Part shown: positions 27,314-34,361 of the stretch, in pieces
Position numbering within the stretch: the stretch's first letter is position 1
How the letters are laid out: each line of letters starts with the position of its first letter
DNA from: Pseudoteredinibacter isoporae_A
Lineage (GTDB): Bacteria; Pseudomonadota; Gammaproteobacteria; Pseudomonadales; Cellvibrionaceae
DNA length: 64,000 nucleotides
Assembly: GCF_040372805.1 (NCBI RefSeq)
Contig: NZ_BAABWJ010000001.1
Span: 62,001 to 126,000 of the forward strand
Reading direction: 5' to 3'
The notes under the pieces: generated by a model
Told to the model about the DNA's origin: nothing
Seen by the model: the letters and a program-made list of their open reading frames with translations, nothing else
Databases searched by the model: none
Position numbers and translations under genes: made by a program

Positions 27314-27799
27314 TCACTTCAATTCTGGTTGTTTCTCCAGTAAGCGTTTACGCAAGCTTCCATTGCTCATGGGATTGCCTTTATGTTTGCTCAGGTCAGC
27401 AACCTCTTTCTCGCTGAAAGGCACCCAACCCTCGGGCTTTCCTTCTTTGTCCACGGTGTCAACTGCATAATTAAGAAGGTCGCTGACATCCTTCGCGGTT
27501 AAATCGCCCGCTTGAGCAGGCATTACACCCGAGTAGTTTTGTCCGCCCACGGAAATCAAGCCCATTAACCCTCCGTATACGACCTGTACAACGTATTGCC
27601 TGCCCAGCTCGCTGTTGCTTAATTTTGCCAGGCGGTTTTTCAATGGAGGGAAGGCACCTGGTATGCCCTGCCCATCAGCCAAATGACAGGCGACGCAACG
27701 CGAAAAGTGTTTTTCAGCTTGATCAGTATTGGCCAGTAAAGGGGCCGATAATGAGAATCCGGCTAACAGAAGTCCGGCAGTTATCAAATGCTTTCTCAT
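27314..27799 (-). CDS. Periplasmic monohaem cytochrome c, probable amine dehydrogenase electron acceptor
   Basis: Class I c-type cytochrome of 161 residues with a signal peptide (cleavage near LLANTDQA), the haem motif RCVACH near residue 36 and a Met ligand candidate in YSGVMPA. GGLMGLISVGGQNYSG and LTAKDVSDLLNYA follow the pattern of small soluble cytochromes c. The gene starts five bases after the small-subunit gene of the amine dehydrogenase, so the two are co-transcribed. It probably takes electrons from the TTQ enzyme and hands them to the respiratory chain; this is inferred from position and from the known physiology of related enzymes. Confidence 0.9.
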   Translation of the reverse strand: MRKHLITAGLLLAGFSLSAPLLANTDQAEKHFSRCVACHLADGQGIPGAFPPLKNRLAKLSNSELGRQYVVQVVYGGLMGLISVGGQNYSGVMPAQAGDLTAKDVSDLLNYAVDTVDKEGKPEGWVPFSEKEVADLSKHKGNPMSNGSLRKRLLEKQPELK

Positions 27800-27804
27800 C
27801 TACC

Positions 27805-28368
27805 TTACTCCGCGGAATCCGTCGCAATGCCTAATACAATTGCGGTTGAACAGGTGTACACTGTGCTCGACGCCCCCAAGCACCAGTTGGTATCGTTATT
27901 GGTCTGCGCTCGGTAAATCGGCGTGTCGCGCTCATTGCGATTACAAAGGCAACGGCCGCAACTGCTGGTGCCACAACAATCGTTATACGAAATAATGTAA
28001 TTCTTGCCATCTTCAGGATTTAAACAGGTACCAATCCAAGTGATAGGTGACATCTCAGTACCAGGTGGACAGGAATTTTGTGTGCCTCCGCAACAACTGC
28101 ACAAAAAGCCATCGATGGCACAGTAACGCCAATAATCACATTGACTCGGATCACCCGGGTCGCCCTTCACACCCGACGCTTGCCGCGCGACTCCCGGATA
28201 CATACCTTCCGCAGAAGACGCCGCACTTGCGCGCGCCACAGGCAACAGAGGGATAGCCGCACCACCAACGAGGGCGGTACCAAAACGAGTCAGAAAACTG
28301 CGACGCGAAGAATTCTGAGCCAGGCGGCGTGAGGTGTTTACTGTTAATTTATCTAACCACTTCATCAT
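27805..28368 (-). CDS. aauA: Aromatic amine dehydrogenase small (TTQ) subunit
   Basis: Periplasmic quinoprotein subunit of 187 residues carrying tryptophan tryptophylquinone. A twin-arginine signal (SRRSFLTRFG, residues 21-30) precedes a Cys-rich core. The two Trp that form TTQ in this family correspond to Trp111 (PITWIGTC) and Trp162 (TNWCLG), spaced 51 residues as in known enzymes. The catalytic-base Asp is Asp130 in SYNDCCG. The position of the active-site Thr (Thr172 beta in the Alcaligenes enzyme) is Ser174 here. GFLCSCCGGT and CGRCLCN resemble aromatic amine dehydrogenase more than methylamine dehydrogenase, so tyramine-, phenethylamine- or tryptamine-like substrates are suggested. It lies in the order aauB-E-D-A. 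Confidence 0.92.
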   Translation of the reverse strand: MMKWLDKLTVNTSRRLAQNSSRRSFLTRFGTALVGGAAIPLLPVARASAASSAEGMYPGVARQASGVKGDPGDPSQCDYWRYCAIDGFLCSCCGGTQNSCPPGTEMSPITWIGTCLNPEDGKNYIISYNDCCGTSSCGRCLCNRNERDTPIYRAQTNNDTNWCLGASSTVYTCSTAIVLGIATDSAE

Positions 28369-28387
28369 TCGTCTCCTTCACACTGCG

Positions 28388-29011
28388 TTATACGCGAATT
28401 TCTTTTGCCAAATCGTCGCTACTGCCCTGCTGCAAGTAACTTTGAATGGAATCGACGCCCAACTCTTTGGATTCAAATAAGCTTTCCAAATGTTCGCGCG
28501 AATTAATCAACCCCATTGAACTCACATCACCTTGATCATCGATCAATACGGCATAGGGCAACTTGGCGACGCCATACATTTTCCCCAAGCGCTCGGAAAG
28601 CACATAATCAAACTTGTTCAGCTTGTACTCGGAAATAAAATCGATATGTTCCTGCGCCTCACCGTCACTGGCCAAAGTGACATTTAACCAGGAAGCTTCC
28701 GCTTGGGCGCTGGATTTCAGAACCGGCAGCAATGTCTTACATACCGGACAACTCGGCGACAGGAAAAAGAGCAACCGGGCTTTATCCTGCTGAGCGCCTA
28801 TGGTGATAGCACGTCCACTTGTCAATTCTTCTACTTCCAGGGCTGGCGCTTTGTCGCCGACCTTTAAGGTTTGATTCATCATTAAGGCCCCCGCCGGTGC
28901 AACGCGCTCGTACAACACGCCAATTTGACGAGCAAGTGCTACTACAGCGATCAACAGCGCAATCACACATAACCAGAGAATGGCATTGGATATCAGGAGT
29001 AATTCAGTCAT
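28388..29011 (-). CDS. aauD: Amine dehydrogenase maturation thioredoxin-like protein MauD/AauD
   Basis: Membrane-anchored thioredoxin-fold protein of 207 residues needed to form the six disulfides of the small subunit in the periplasm. One N-terminal transmembrane helix (about residues 5-28) is followed by a thioredoxin domain with the redox motif SCPVCKTLLP near residue 87 and a cis-Pro segment at KLPYAVLID. Length and position between aauE and aauA match the mau and aau operons. It starts about 27 bases after the aauE stop and is followed 19 bases later by aauA. Confidence 0.9.
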   Translation of the reverse strand: MTELLLISNAILWLCVIALLIAVVALARQIGVLYERVAPAGALMMNQTLKVGDKAPALEVEELTSGRAITIGAQQDKARLLFFLSPSCPVCKTLLPVLKSSAQAEASWLNVTLASDGEAQEHIDFISEYKLNKFDYVLSERLGKMYGVAKLPYAVLIDDQGDVSSMGLINSREHLESLFESKELGVDSIQSYLQQGSSDDLAKEIRV

Positions 29012-29038
29012 AACATTATCTCTTCTTATCTTTTTCTT

Positions 29039-29557
29039 TCAGCGCTTACGGGACATAAGCATCTGGTTTTGATACAACAGGCGGCCACCCTGCTGGAATA
29101 AAATCAAGACCGCACTGCACAGTAAGGCCAGCAATCCTGTCATCGCTTCGACCATGTAAGGCAACTTCAGACTTGCTACCAGCAGCGTCACGAACACTAG
29201 ATTACGAGCAATCAACCACCAGGAAATGTCTTGTCTGGCATCAGGCCCGTTGCAACCACAATCCAAGCGTTTGCGACCGCGTAATAAATTGATTCCCATG
29301 GCAAAGGCATACATCAACAGCAATACGGCCGCCACCAAAACGGCAGCACTTCTTGTCATTGGAATAAGCAGGGCAAGGGCCAGCACAATTTCAACCGCAG
29401 CCAGGCACTTCGCGAGACTCGCGCTCCAGTTTTCAGGCGTCAATTGATACGCGGTAATTGATTCAGCGGTGTAAGCGGCATGGCGCCACTTCGCCAGTCC
29501 CGCAGTCAGAAACAAATAGCTGAACAGTAAAATGCAAATGCTGAGCATCAGGTTCAT
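29039..29557 (-). CDS. aauE: Amine dehydrogenase accessory membrane protein MauE/AauE
   Basis: Integral membrane protein of 172 residues with four to five hydrophobic helices, matching MauE, which works with MauD in export, disulfide formation or folding of the small subunit. The loop RGRKRLDCGCNGPDARQD carries a CGC pair typical of MauE, perhaps a redox partner of the MauD CPVC site. It lies between the large-subunit gene (nine bases) and aauD. The exact biochemical role in the family is still unclear. Confidence 0.88.
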   Translation of the reverse strand: MNLMLSICILLFSYLFLTAGLAKWRHAAYTAESITAYQLTPENWSASLAKCLAAVEIVLALALLIPMTRSAAVLVAAVLLLMYAFAMGINLLRGRKRLDCGCNGPDARQDISWWLIARNLVFVTLLVASLKLPYMVEAMTGLLALLCSAVLILFQQGGRLLYQNQMLMSRKR

Positions 29558-29566
29558 GGGAACCCC

Positions 29567-30727
29567 CTATTTGCGCAGAGCGTGTAAGCTTAAAGGCATG
29601 GCCGCTGCACCGCCCACCATGGTTTTCCAAGCACCTTGATTGGCCTCATAGACATCGATCTGCATGTCACCATTTGTGACCGCCAATAAAGGCTTCTCGC
29701 CACGCGTGACTTCAATGGATACGCCCCAATTTTTGAGGACTATTTTCTGTACACGTTGTTTGTTTTTCACATCATAAACCCATACCTCAGGCCCACCGGA
29801 TTTGTGTGTGCCGTCCTTCCCGTCTTTGTGCATCAACACATAGAGCCTTCCCGCATCATCCATTGTGGCAATCTGCCATCCGCCTGGGCGCCAATTCTGT
29901 TCCTGCTCAGTTTTTGTGAGCAGCGACCAGCTGCCCAAATCCTTTGGCACTTTGGAGCCCATGTCTACCACTCGCACAAGACCTTTATAGCTCGGGAAAT
30001 ACGCTCGTTCCTTATGAAAAGCGGGCTTATCGAATAAAGGATCTTCATCCACATTAAACAAGGGCGGTAACTTATCCTGACTGGCCAGCTTTCCATCAGC
30101 ACCCAATTGCGCGGTGAACATGGCGCCATTACTGCACAAGGAAGAAAACCCTCGCTTGCCCGTTGGATAAATCAATCCACAACCTGGAATCTGAACCTCT
30201 TCGACAATTTTCCGGCTGTCCATGTCGATCACCGTCACAGAAGCCGCAGGTGTGAAATTGAAGACCAACATAAAGCGATCGTTATCGACCAAGCGTAAGG
30301 TGTAGCGATGACTCACCACCTGCCCACGCTTGCCGCCCGGCAAAACAATTTCGCCGCTTTGCTTCAGACTTTCGCTATCGTAAATACTGATGACATCGGT
30401 TCGTTCGCCACGGGTCGTACGGGAATAATGTGTTTCGGCAACATACAACTCAGATTTGCTGCGAGACTGAATAAAGCTGGCAAATTGAGCAGCATCCATC
30501 GCGCCCAGATAGCGACGCGTGGGTTTTTCCAAATCCAACACGACAACTCGCCCTGCCACTAACGCGTCAAAATTCGCATCGTGAGCAAACAATACCGAGT
30601 CCGGCAGTTTCTTCGGCAGGGATTCATACACCGGCAGGGGTTCTGGTTGAATTTCCGCTTGCACCACAAGCGCGGCCAGCATCAGCGGCCAACTGATCAA
30701 CGAACGGATAAAGTCTACGCGAGCCAT
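29567..30727 (-). CDS. aauB: Aromatic amine dehydrogenase large subunit
   Basis: Periplasmic heavy chain of 386 residues forming a seven-bladed propeller that holds the TTQ-bearing small subunit in an alpha2-beta2 enzyme. A signal peptide ends near residue 24 (ALVVQAE). Family blocks include VVLDLEKPTRRYLGAMD, IPGCGLIYPTGKRGFSSLC with two Cys expected to pair, and GPEVWVYDVKNKQRVQKI. It is the first gene of the operon, with GAAGG upstream of the ATG. Two copies of the 16-bp repeat overlap its promoter. No mauG-like dihaem peroxidase or mauF gene is in the operon, matching the aau rather than the mau layout. Confidence 0.92.
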   Translation of the reverse strand: MARVDFIRSLISWPLMLAALVVQAEIQPEPLPVYESLPKKLPDSVLFAHDANFDALVAGRVVVLDLEKPTRRYLGAMDAAQFASFIQSRSKSELYVAETHYSRTTRGERTDVISIYDSESLKQSGEIVLPGGKRGQVVSHRYTLRLVDNDRFMLVFNFTPAASVTVIDMDSRKIVEEVQIPGCGLIYPTGKRGFSSLCSNGAMFTAQLGADGKLASQDKLPPLFNVDEDPLFDKPAFHKERAYFPSYKGLVRVVDMGSKVPKDLGSWSLLTKTEQEQNWRPGGWQIATMDDAGRLYVLMHKDGKDGTHKSGGPEVWVYDVKNKQRVQKIVLKNWGVSIEVTRGEKPLLAVTNGDMQIDVYEANQGAWKTMVGGAAAMPLSLHALRK

Positions 30728-30760
30728 TGGGATACCTTCACTTATGTTGTTATTTTAGAC

Positions 30761-30798
30761 GAGTCTAGGTCACTCGTACTATTTATGTCAACCGTACA
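30761..30798 (-). promoter_or_regulatory. Promoter of the amine dehydrogenase operon with two operator copies
   Basis: On the minus strand a -35 TTGACA (30790-30785) and a -10 TAGACT (30766-30761) are 18 bp apart. The operator variants TAGGTCACTCGTACTA (30765-30780) and TATGTCAACCGTACAA (30783-30798) cover the spacer/-10 and the -35, respectively. They are spaced 18 bp apart, against 29 bp at the TonB receptor operon. Overlap with both promoter boxes suggests repression. Confidence 0.7.
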
Positions 30799-30919
30799 AA
30801 ATTGAGAAATTCGATTTCTCCCATCAAAACCCCCTAAGGCATTGAGAATAAAAGATTTTTATTTGATAAGATTTTCCAGGGCCATACTCATGGGCCGCGG
30901 CTTAAGACTCGGGAGGACA

Positions 30920-31165
30920 TTGACGCTTAAAACATCGGCCACCAACATAGCCCGTCATATCGGCCAGCCAATACGCAAAAATGAACTGAGGCCCGCAATG
31001 GAATGGCTTTCCGAAAGAGTGAACCGTGCTGTACCCGTTGTGCGGGAGGTACAACACCTTATATCAGTTATAGATCGTGGAATTGTGTTGAGAGAGGCAT
31101 ATCACGCTGCGGACATTGTATCGATCTTAAAAGACCCCACTGTGAAGAAAAATAAGACGATTTAG
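30920..31165 (+). CDS. Possible small hypothetical protein
   Basis: Open frame of 81 codons if read from a TTG at 30920 that follows GGGAGG by five bases; the frame is open back to 30842. The product (begins MTLKTSATNIARHIGQPIRK) is basic, without signal peptide or membrane segment, and resembles nothing I recognise. Its stop overlaps the stop of the convergent AraC-type gene by four bases. It fills the 360-base gap between the amine dehydrogenase promoter and that regulator gene. It could be a genuine small gene or a remnant. Confidence 0.3.
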   Translation: MTLKTSATNIARHIGQPIRKNELRPAMEWLSERVNRAVPVVREVQHLISVIDRGIVLREAYHAADIVSILKDPTVKKNKTI

Positions 31166-32169
31166 ACTTCACTGTCTCGACGGTATTCCTGAGGGCTGAC
31201 TCCGGTCCATTGCTTAAACGCACGAGTGAAAGACGAAGATTCGACAAACCCTAACTGCAAACCGATTTCAGAGATCGCAGTACTTTCTCGAACGAGCTTG
31301 TCGATGGCGATGTCCCGTCGCATGGTATCTTTTAATTGCTGATAGCTGGTATTTTCACTGCGCAGCTTGCGTCGTAGCGTGGCCGTAGACACATTAAGCT
31401 TCTCAGCCACACGTTCAAAATCCGGAACCGGCCCTTCCTTTCCAATGGTTTGCAATAAAATTGCTTTGATTTGCGCGGTGTAACTGTTGTCACTTCCGGG
31501 AATGACCATCAAGCCTGCGGGCGCGTTTTGAAGGAAACTCCGGGTTTCCGTCCAATCTCTTACTCTAGGCAACGACAGGTACTGGGCATCGATGTAAAAA
31601 CCATTGACGTCGCTATTGAACACTCGGCGCTCAGGAAACAGCAACTCATAAGCCCGCTGATTTTCCGGTGCCGGGTACGCAAAGTGGTTTTCAAGAATGG
31701 GAATTCGAGTATCCGTGAGCCAACACATCATTCGGTGAATACACACCGTAATGAACTCCATCAGAAAGACACTGACTTTTTCATAGCCCTGAGCTCGTTT
31801 CAGCAAAAAGCCAACACGCCCTTCTTCCTGCACCAGGCTGAATTGCCACTCCACTCGAGTCGTGTTTTGAAAACGACAACACTCGTTCAGCATGCCTTTT
31901 AAACTGTCAAACTGCAGCAAGTAACGCGCCATCAAAGCAAAATAACCTAATTTGCAACGTTGGCCAGTTAACCCCCAATACTCATCCCCGGATAACTCAC
32001 GCAGCTTCTGTACCAAACGAACATACTGCTCGGCATGCACAACCGCCGAGTCTTGAGCAAAAATATCGGCGGAAATATCCAGTTCATTCAATAATTCTGC
32101 GGTATCGATGCCCAGTTCAGCTGCCTGTCGCAGAGGCGCACGAATGAAATGAATATCGATAGTCAGCAT
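31162..32169 (-). CDS. AraC-family regulator with N-terminal Arabinose_bd-type domain
   Basis: Transcription regulator of 335 residues of the OruR/ArgR-like AraC group. The N-terminal about 200 residues form the ligand-sensing domain (AAELGIDTAELLNELDI, LGYFALMARYLLQFDSLKG). The C-terminal HTH pair includes VAEKLNVSTATLRRKLRSE and SEIGLQLGFVESSSFTRAF, ending with GVSPQEYRR. It lies downstream of a beta-oxidation operon on the same strand, separated by a strong terminator, and such regulators often control adjacent lipid or hydrocarbon catabolic genes. Its target and ligand are inferred from position only. Confidence 0.9.
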   Translation of the reverse strand: MLTIDIHFIRAPLRQAAELGIDTAELLNELDISADIFAQDSAVVHAEQYVRLVQKLRELSGDEYWGLTGQRCKLGYFALMARYLLQFDSLKGMLNECCRFQNTTRVEWQFSLVQEEGRVGFLLKRAQGYEKVSVFLMEFITVCIHRMMCWLTDTRIPILENHFAYPAPENQRAYELLFPERRVFNSDVNGFYIDAQYLSLPRVRDWTETRSFLQNAPAGLMVIPGSDNSYTAQIKAILLQTIGKEGPVPDFERVAEKLNVSTATLRRKLRSENTSYQQLKDTMRRDIAIDKLVRESTAISEIGLQLGFVESSSFTRAFKQWTGVSPQEYRRDSEV

Positions 32170-32219
32170 AATGAATAGCTACTTTTACGTGGTGGCGAGA
32201 GCGGTAAAACATAACAAAG

Positions 32220-32262
32220 AAAAAGCCCCTGACCAAGCCTTCGCTGTGGTCAAGGGCTTTTT
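32220..32262 (-). terminator. Intrinsic terminator of the beta-oxidation operon
   Basis: On the minus strand AAAAAGCCCTTGACC pairs with GGTCAGGGGCTTTTT around a 13-base loop, with one G-U pair, and ends in a T-run. It lies 18 bases past the stop of the MaoC-like gene and upstream of the AraC-type regulator. Confidence 0.9.
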
Positions 32263-32280
32263 GACAAAGCAGGTAAATGC

Positions 32281-32682
32281 TTAGACTTCAACCACCGCCT
32301 CGCCCAGTAAGGTTGGTTCACCATTGGCTTTGGCCGCTTGAATTTCACAGCGCGCTAAGGTCTTTCCGTCTTTTTCGAGTAATTCCACAACTTTACCACG
32401 GCAAGTGATGACATCCTGCAAATGAGTGATGGCGGCAAACTTATTATTAAAGCTCTTCAATCGAGCCTGTGGTTGCCAGTTTGTCAGCATTCGTCCCAGG
32501 TAGGCCATCGACAACATACCATGAGCAAAAACATCAGGCATACCTGCCGCCTTGGCAAAATCACTGTCAATGTGGATGGGATTGTGATCACCCGAGGCGC
32601 CTGCAAACAGCGCCAGGGTATAACGAGAAATTGGCGCCAGCTCTAACGCCGGAATTTCAGTACCAACTTGAACATCAGACAT
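32281..32682 (-). CDS. MaoC-like (R)-specific enoyl-CoA hydratase, catalytic half
   Basis: Hot-dog-fold protein of 133 residues. SGDHNPIHID carries the Asp-His pair of hydratase-2 enzymes, and AGMPDVFAHGMLSMAYLG is the following family block, so it can add water to a trans-2-enoyl-CoA. The ATG at 32682 follows AAGGAG. It lies ten bases after a second hot-dog gene that lacks these catalytic residues. The two probably form a heteromeric hydratase like the ChsH1-ChsH2 type of actinobacteria. It is the last gene of the SDR-thiolase-hydratase operon. Confidence 0.9.
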   Translation of the reverse strand: MSDVQVGTEIPALELAPISRYTLALFAGASGDHNPIHIDSDFAKAAGMPDVFAHGMLSMAYLGRMLTNWQPQARLKSFNNKFAAITHLQDVITCRGKVVELLEKDGKTLARCEIQAAKANGEPTLLGEAVVEV

Positions 32683-32692
32683 GCTGTTCTCC

Positions 32693-33136
32693 TTATCCGT
32701 TACGGTATACCAGGATATTCGTCGACGTCGCCACCAAATCACCATCTTGATTAGTGAATGAATACTGCAACGTTACAAATTCGAGGGCGCCTTCTTTTTT
32801 ATCAAAGATATCAACAATCTTCGAACTAACCGTGATCTCATCGCCAGCATAAATGGGCGCGAAATACTCGAAATGTTGAGAGCCATGCAGAATTCGACCG
32901 ATCTCCAGTTTGAGCGCTGTGACAACGGGGAACGGATCATCACTTTCCAAAGACAACGTAAACGGAAAGGTCGGAGGTGCAAGGATCGATTTATGACCCG
33001 CGGCTTTCGCCGCCTCTTCACAGGTATAAATCGGATTGGTTTCACCAATGGCCTTAGCAAAAAACTTCAGCCGCCCCTGTTCAATGGTCGTGGTAAATGG
33101 CGTGAATTCATAGCCAATAAAATGTTTATCTATCAT
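32693..33136 (-). CDS. MaoC-family FAS1-like dehydratase domain protein, partner subunit
   Basis: Hot-dog protein of 147 residues of the N-terminal MaoC (FAS1-like dehydratase) group. AKAIGETNPIYTCEEAAKAA occupies the place of the catalytic loop, but the Asp and His are replaced by Glu-Thr and Tyr, so this chain is probably not catalytic. ILAPPTFPFTLS and HGSQHFEYFAPIYAGDEIT are typical of the group, whose members bind the CoA ligand and dimerise with a catalytic MaoC chain. It sits between the thiolase gene and the catalytic MaoC gene in the same operon. Confidence 0.88.
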   Translation of the reverse strand: MIDKHFIGYEFTPFTTTIEQGRLKFFAKAIGETNPIYTCEEAAKAAGHKSILAPPTFPFTLSLESDDPFPVVTALKLEIGRILHGSQHFEYFAPIYAGDEITVSSKIVDIFDKKEGALEFVTLQYSFTNQDGDLVATSTNILVYRNG

Positions 33137-33161
33137 GCTGTCATCCTATTCACTCAAGACC

Positions 33162-34334
33162 TCAGGCCGCCTGATACAGGGTAACCACCACCGCACCGCC
33201 TAAACCCAGATTATGCTGCAGGCCCAACCTAGCACCCGCCACCTGGCGCTGATCAGCCTGACCTCGCAACTGATTCACTAATTCATAACATTGAGCCAGG
33301 CCCGTCGCACCAATGGGATGCCCCTTCGACATTAAGCCCCCTGACGGATTTACCACAAACTGTCCGCCGTAGGTATTATCACCATCGGCAATAAACTTGC
33401 TGGCTTCACCTTCAGCACACAAGCCCAACCCTTCATAGGTCACGACTTCGTTGGTGGTGAAACAATCGTGCAGCTCAACAACATCCACATCATTGACATC
33501 AACAGCGGCCGATTCAAATACTTGTTTTGCTGCGCGGCGTGTCATATCTGCACCGATCAAGTCGATAGGGTTGTCCCAGGATTGCGGCGTATCGGTAGCC
33601 ATAGCTTGGGCAACAATACGTACGCCAGCTTCAATGCCATGCTTTTTAGCAAATGCTTCACTACAAACGATGGCCGCTCCGGCACCACACGTAGGCGGGC
33701 AACACATGGTGCGAGTCAGGTAGTCCATAAAAACCACTTTGTCGTTTAACACTTGCTCTTCGGTAAGTGGTGTATTGAACAGGGACAAAGGGTTATTCAA
33801 TGCATGATTACGAGTCTTCACGGACACCTTGGCAAAAATGTCTCGGCTGGCATTGTATTTTTCCATGTAGTAATGACCTGCCGCACCAAAGCAACGCAAC
33901 GCCAAAGGCGCCGCCGGGTATTCGGCCCTGTCCAAGACATCCAGAAAGTTATCAAACGGAGACTCTCGATCATCCCAATGAGAGCTCAAAGCGCCAGGTT
34001 GCATTTCTTCAAAACCAAAAGCCAGCACGCATTCAGCGGCACCGCTTTCCACGGCTTGCCTTGCCAGAAACAAGGCTGTCGAACCCGACGAACAGTTATT
34101 GTTCACGTTAATGACAGGAATGCCCGTCATAAACGCATCGTATAAAGCGTGCTGGGCACAAGTGGAGTCACCGTAGATATAACTGCCGTAGGCCTGTTGC
34201 ACTGCTGAAGCATCAATTCCAGCGTCTTTCAAAGCACCTTGAATCGCTTTCGATGCCATGACTCGATAAGGTTCCTGTTGGCCGGGTTTGGCAAACTTCA
34301 CCATGTCCACGCCAGCAACGATTGCATTGCTCAT
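33162..34334 (-). CDS. SCP-x-type thiolase / lipid-transfer protein-like acyltransferase
   Basis: Thiolase-fold protein of 390 residues of the SCP-x/lipid-transfer-protein thiolase group, which cleaves 3-oxoacyl-CoA of branched or steroid-like substrates. The nucleophilic Cys is in VNNNCSSGSTALFLA near residue 85, the His in GLMSKGHPIGATG near residue 340, and the CFTTNEV segment lies between them. The family's second catalytic Cys near the C-terminus (CxG) is not evident: LGLQHNLGLGG keeps His instead, as in SCP-x types. The ATG at 34334 has GAGGAAACG ahead of it. The operon order SDR, thiolase, two MaoC proteins gives a near-complete chain-shortening set. Confidence 0.9.
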   Translation of the reverse strand: MSNAIVAGVDMVKFAKPGQQEPYRVMASKAIQGALKDAGIDASAVQQAYGSYIYGDSTCAQHALYDAFMTGIPVINVNNNCSSGSTALFLARQAVESGAAECVLAFGFEEMQPGALSSHWDDRESPFDNFLDVLDRAEYPAAPLALRCFGAAGHYYMEKYNASRDIFAKVSVKTRNHALNNPLSLFNTPLTEEQVLNDKVVFMDYLTRTMCCPPTCGAGAAIVCSEAFAKKHGIEAGVRIVAQAMATDTPQSWDNPIDLIGADMTRRAAKQVFESAAVDVNDVDVVELHDCFTTNEVVTYEGLGLCAEGEASKFIADGDNTYGGQFVVNPSGGLMSKGHPIGATGLAQCYELVNQLRGQADQRQVAGARLGLQHNLGLGGAVVVTLYQAA

Positions 34335-34361
34335 ATTCGTTTCCTCTTTTAATTTGCCCAC

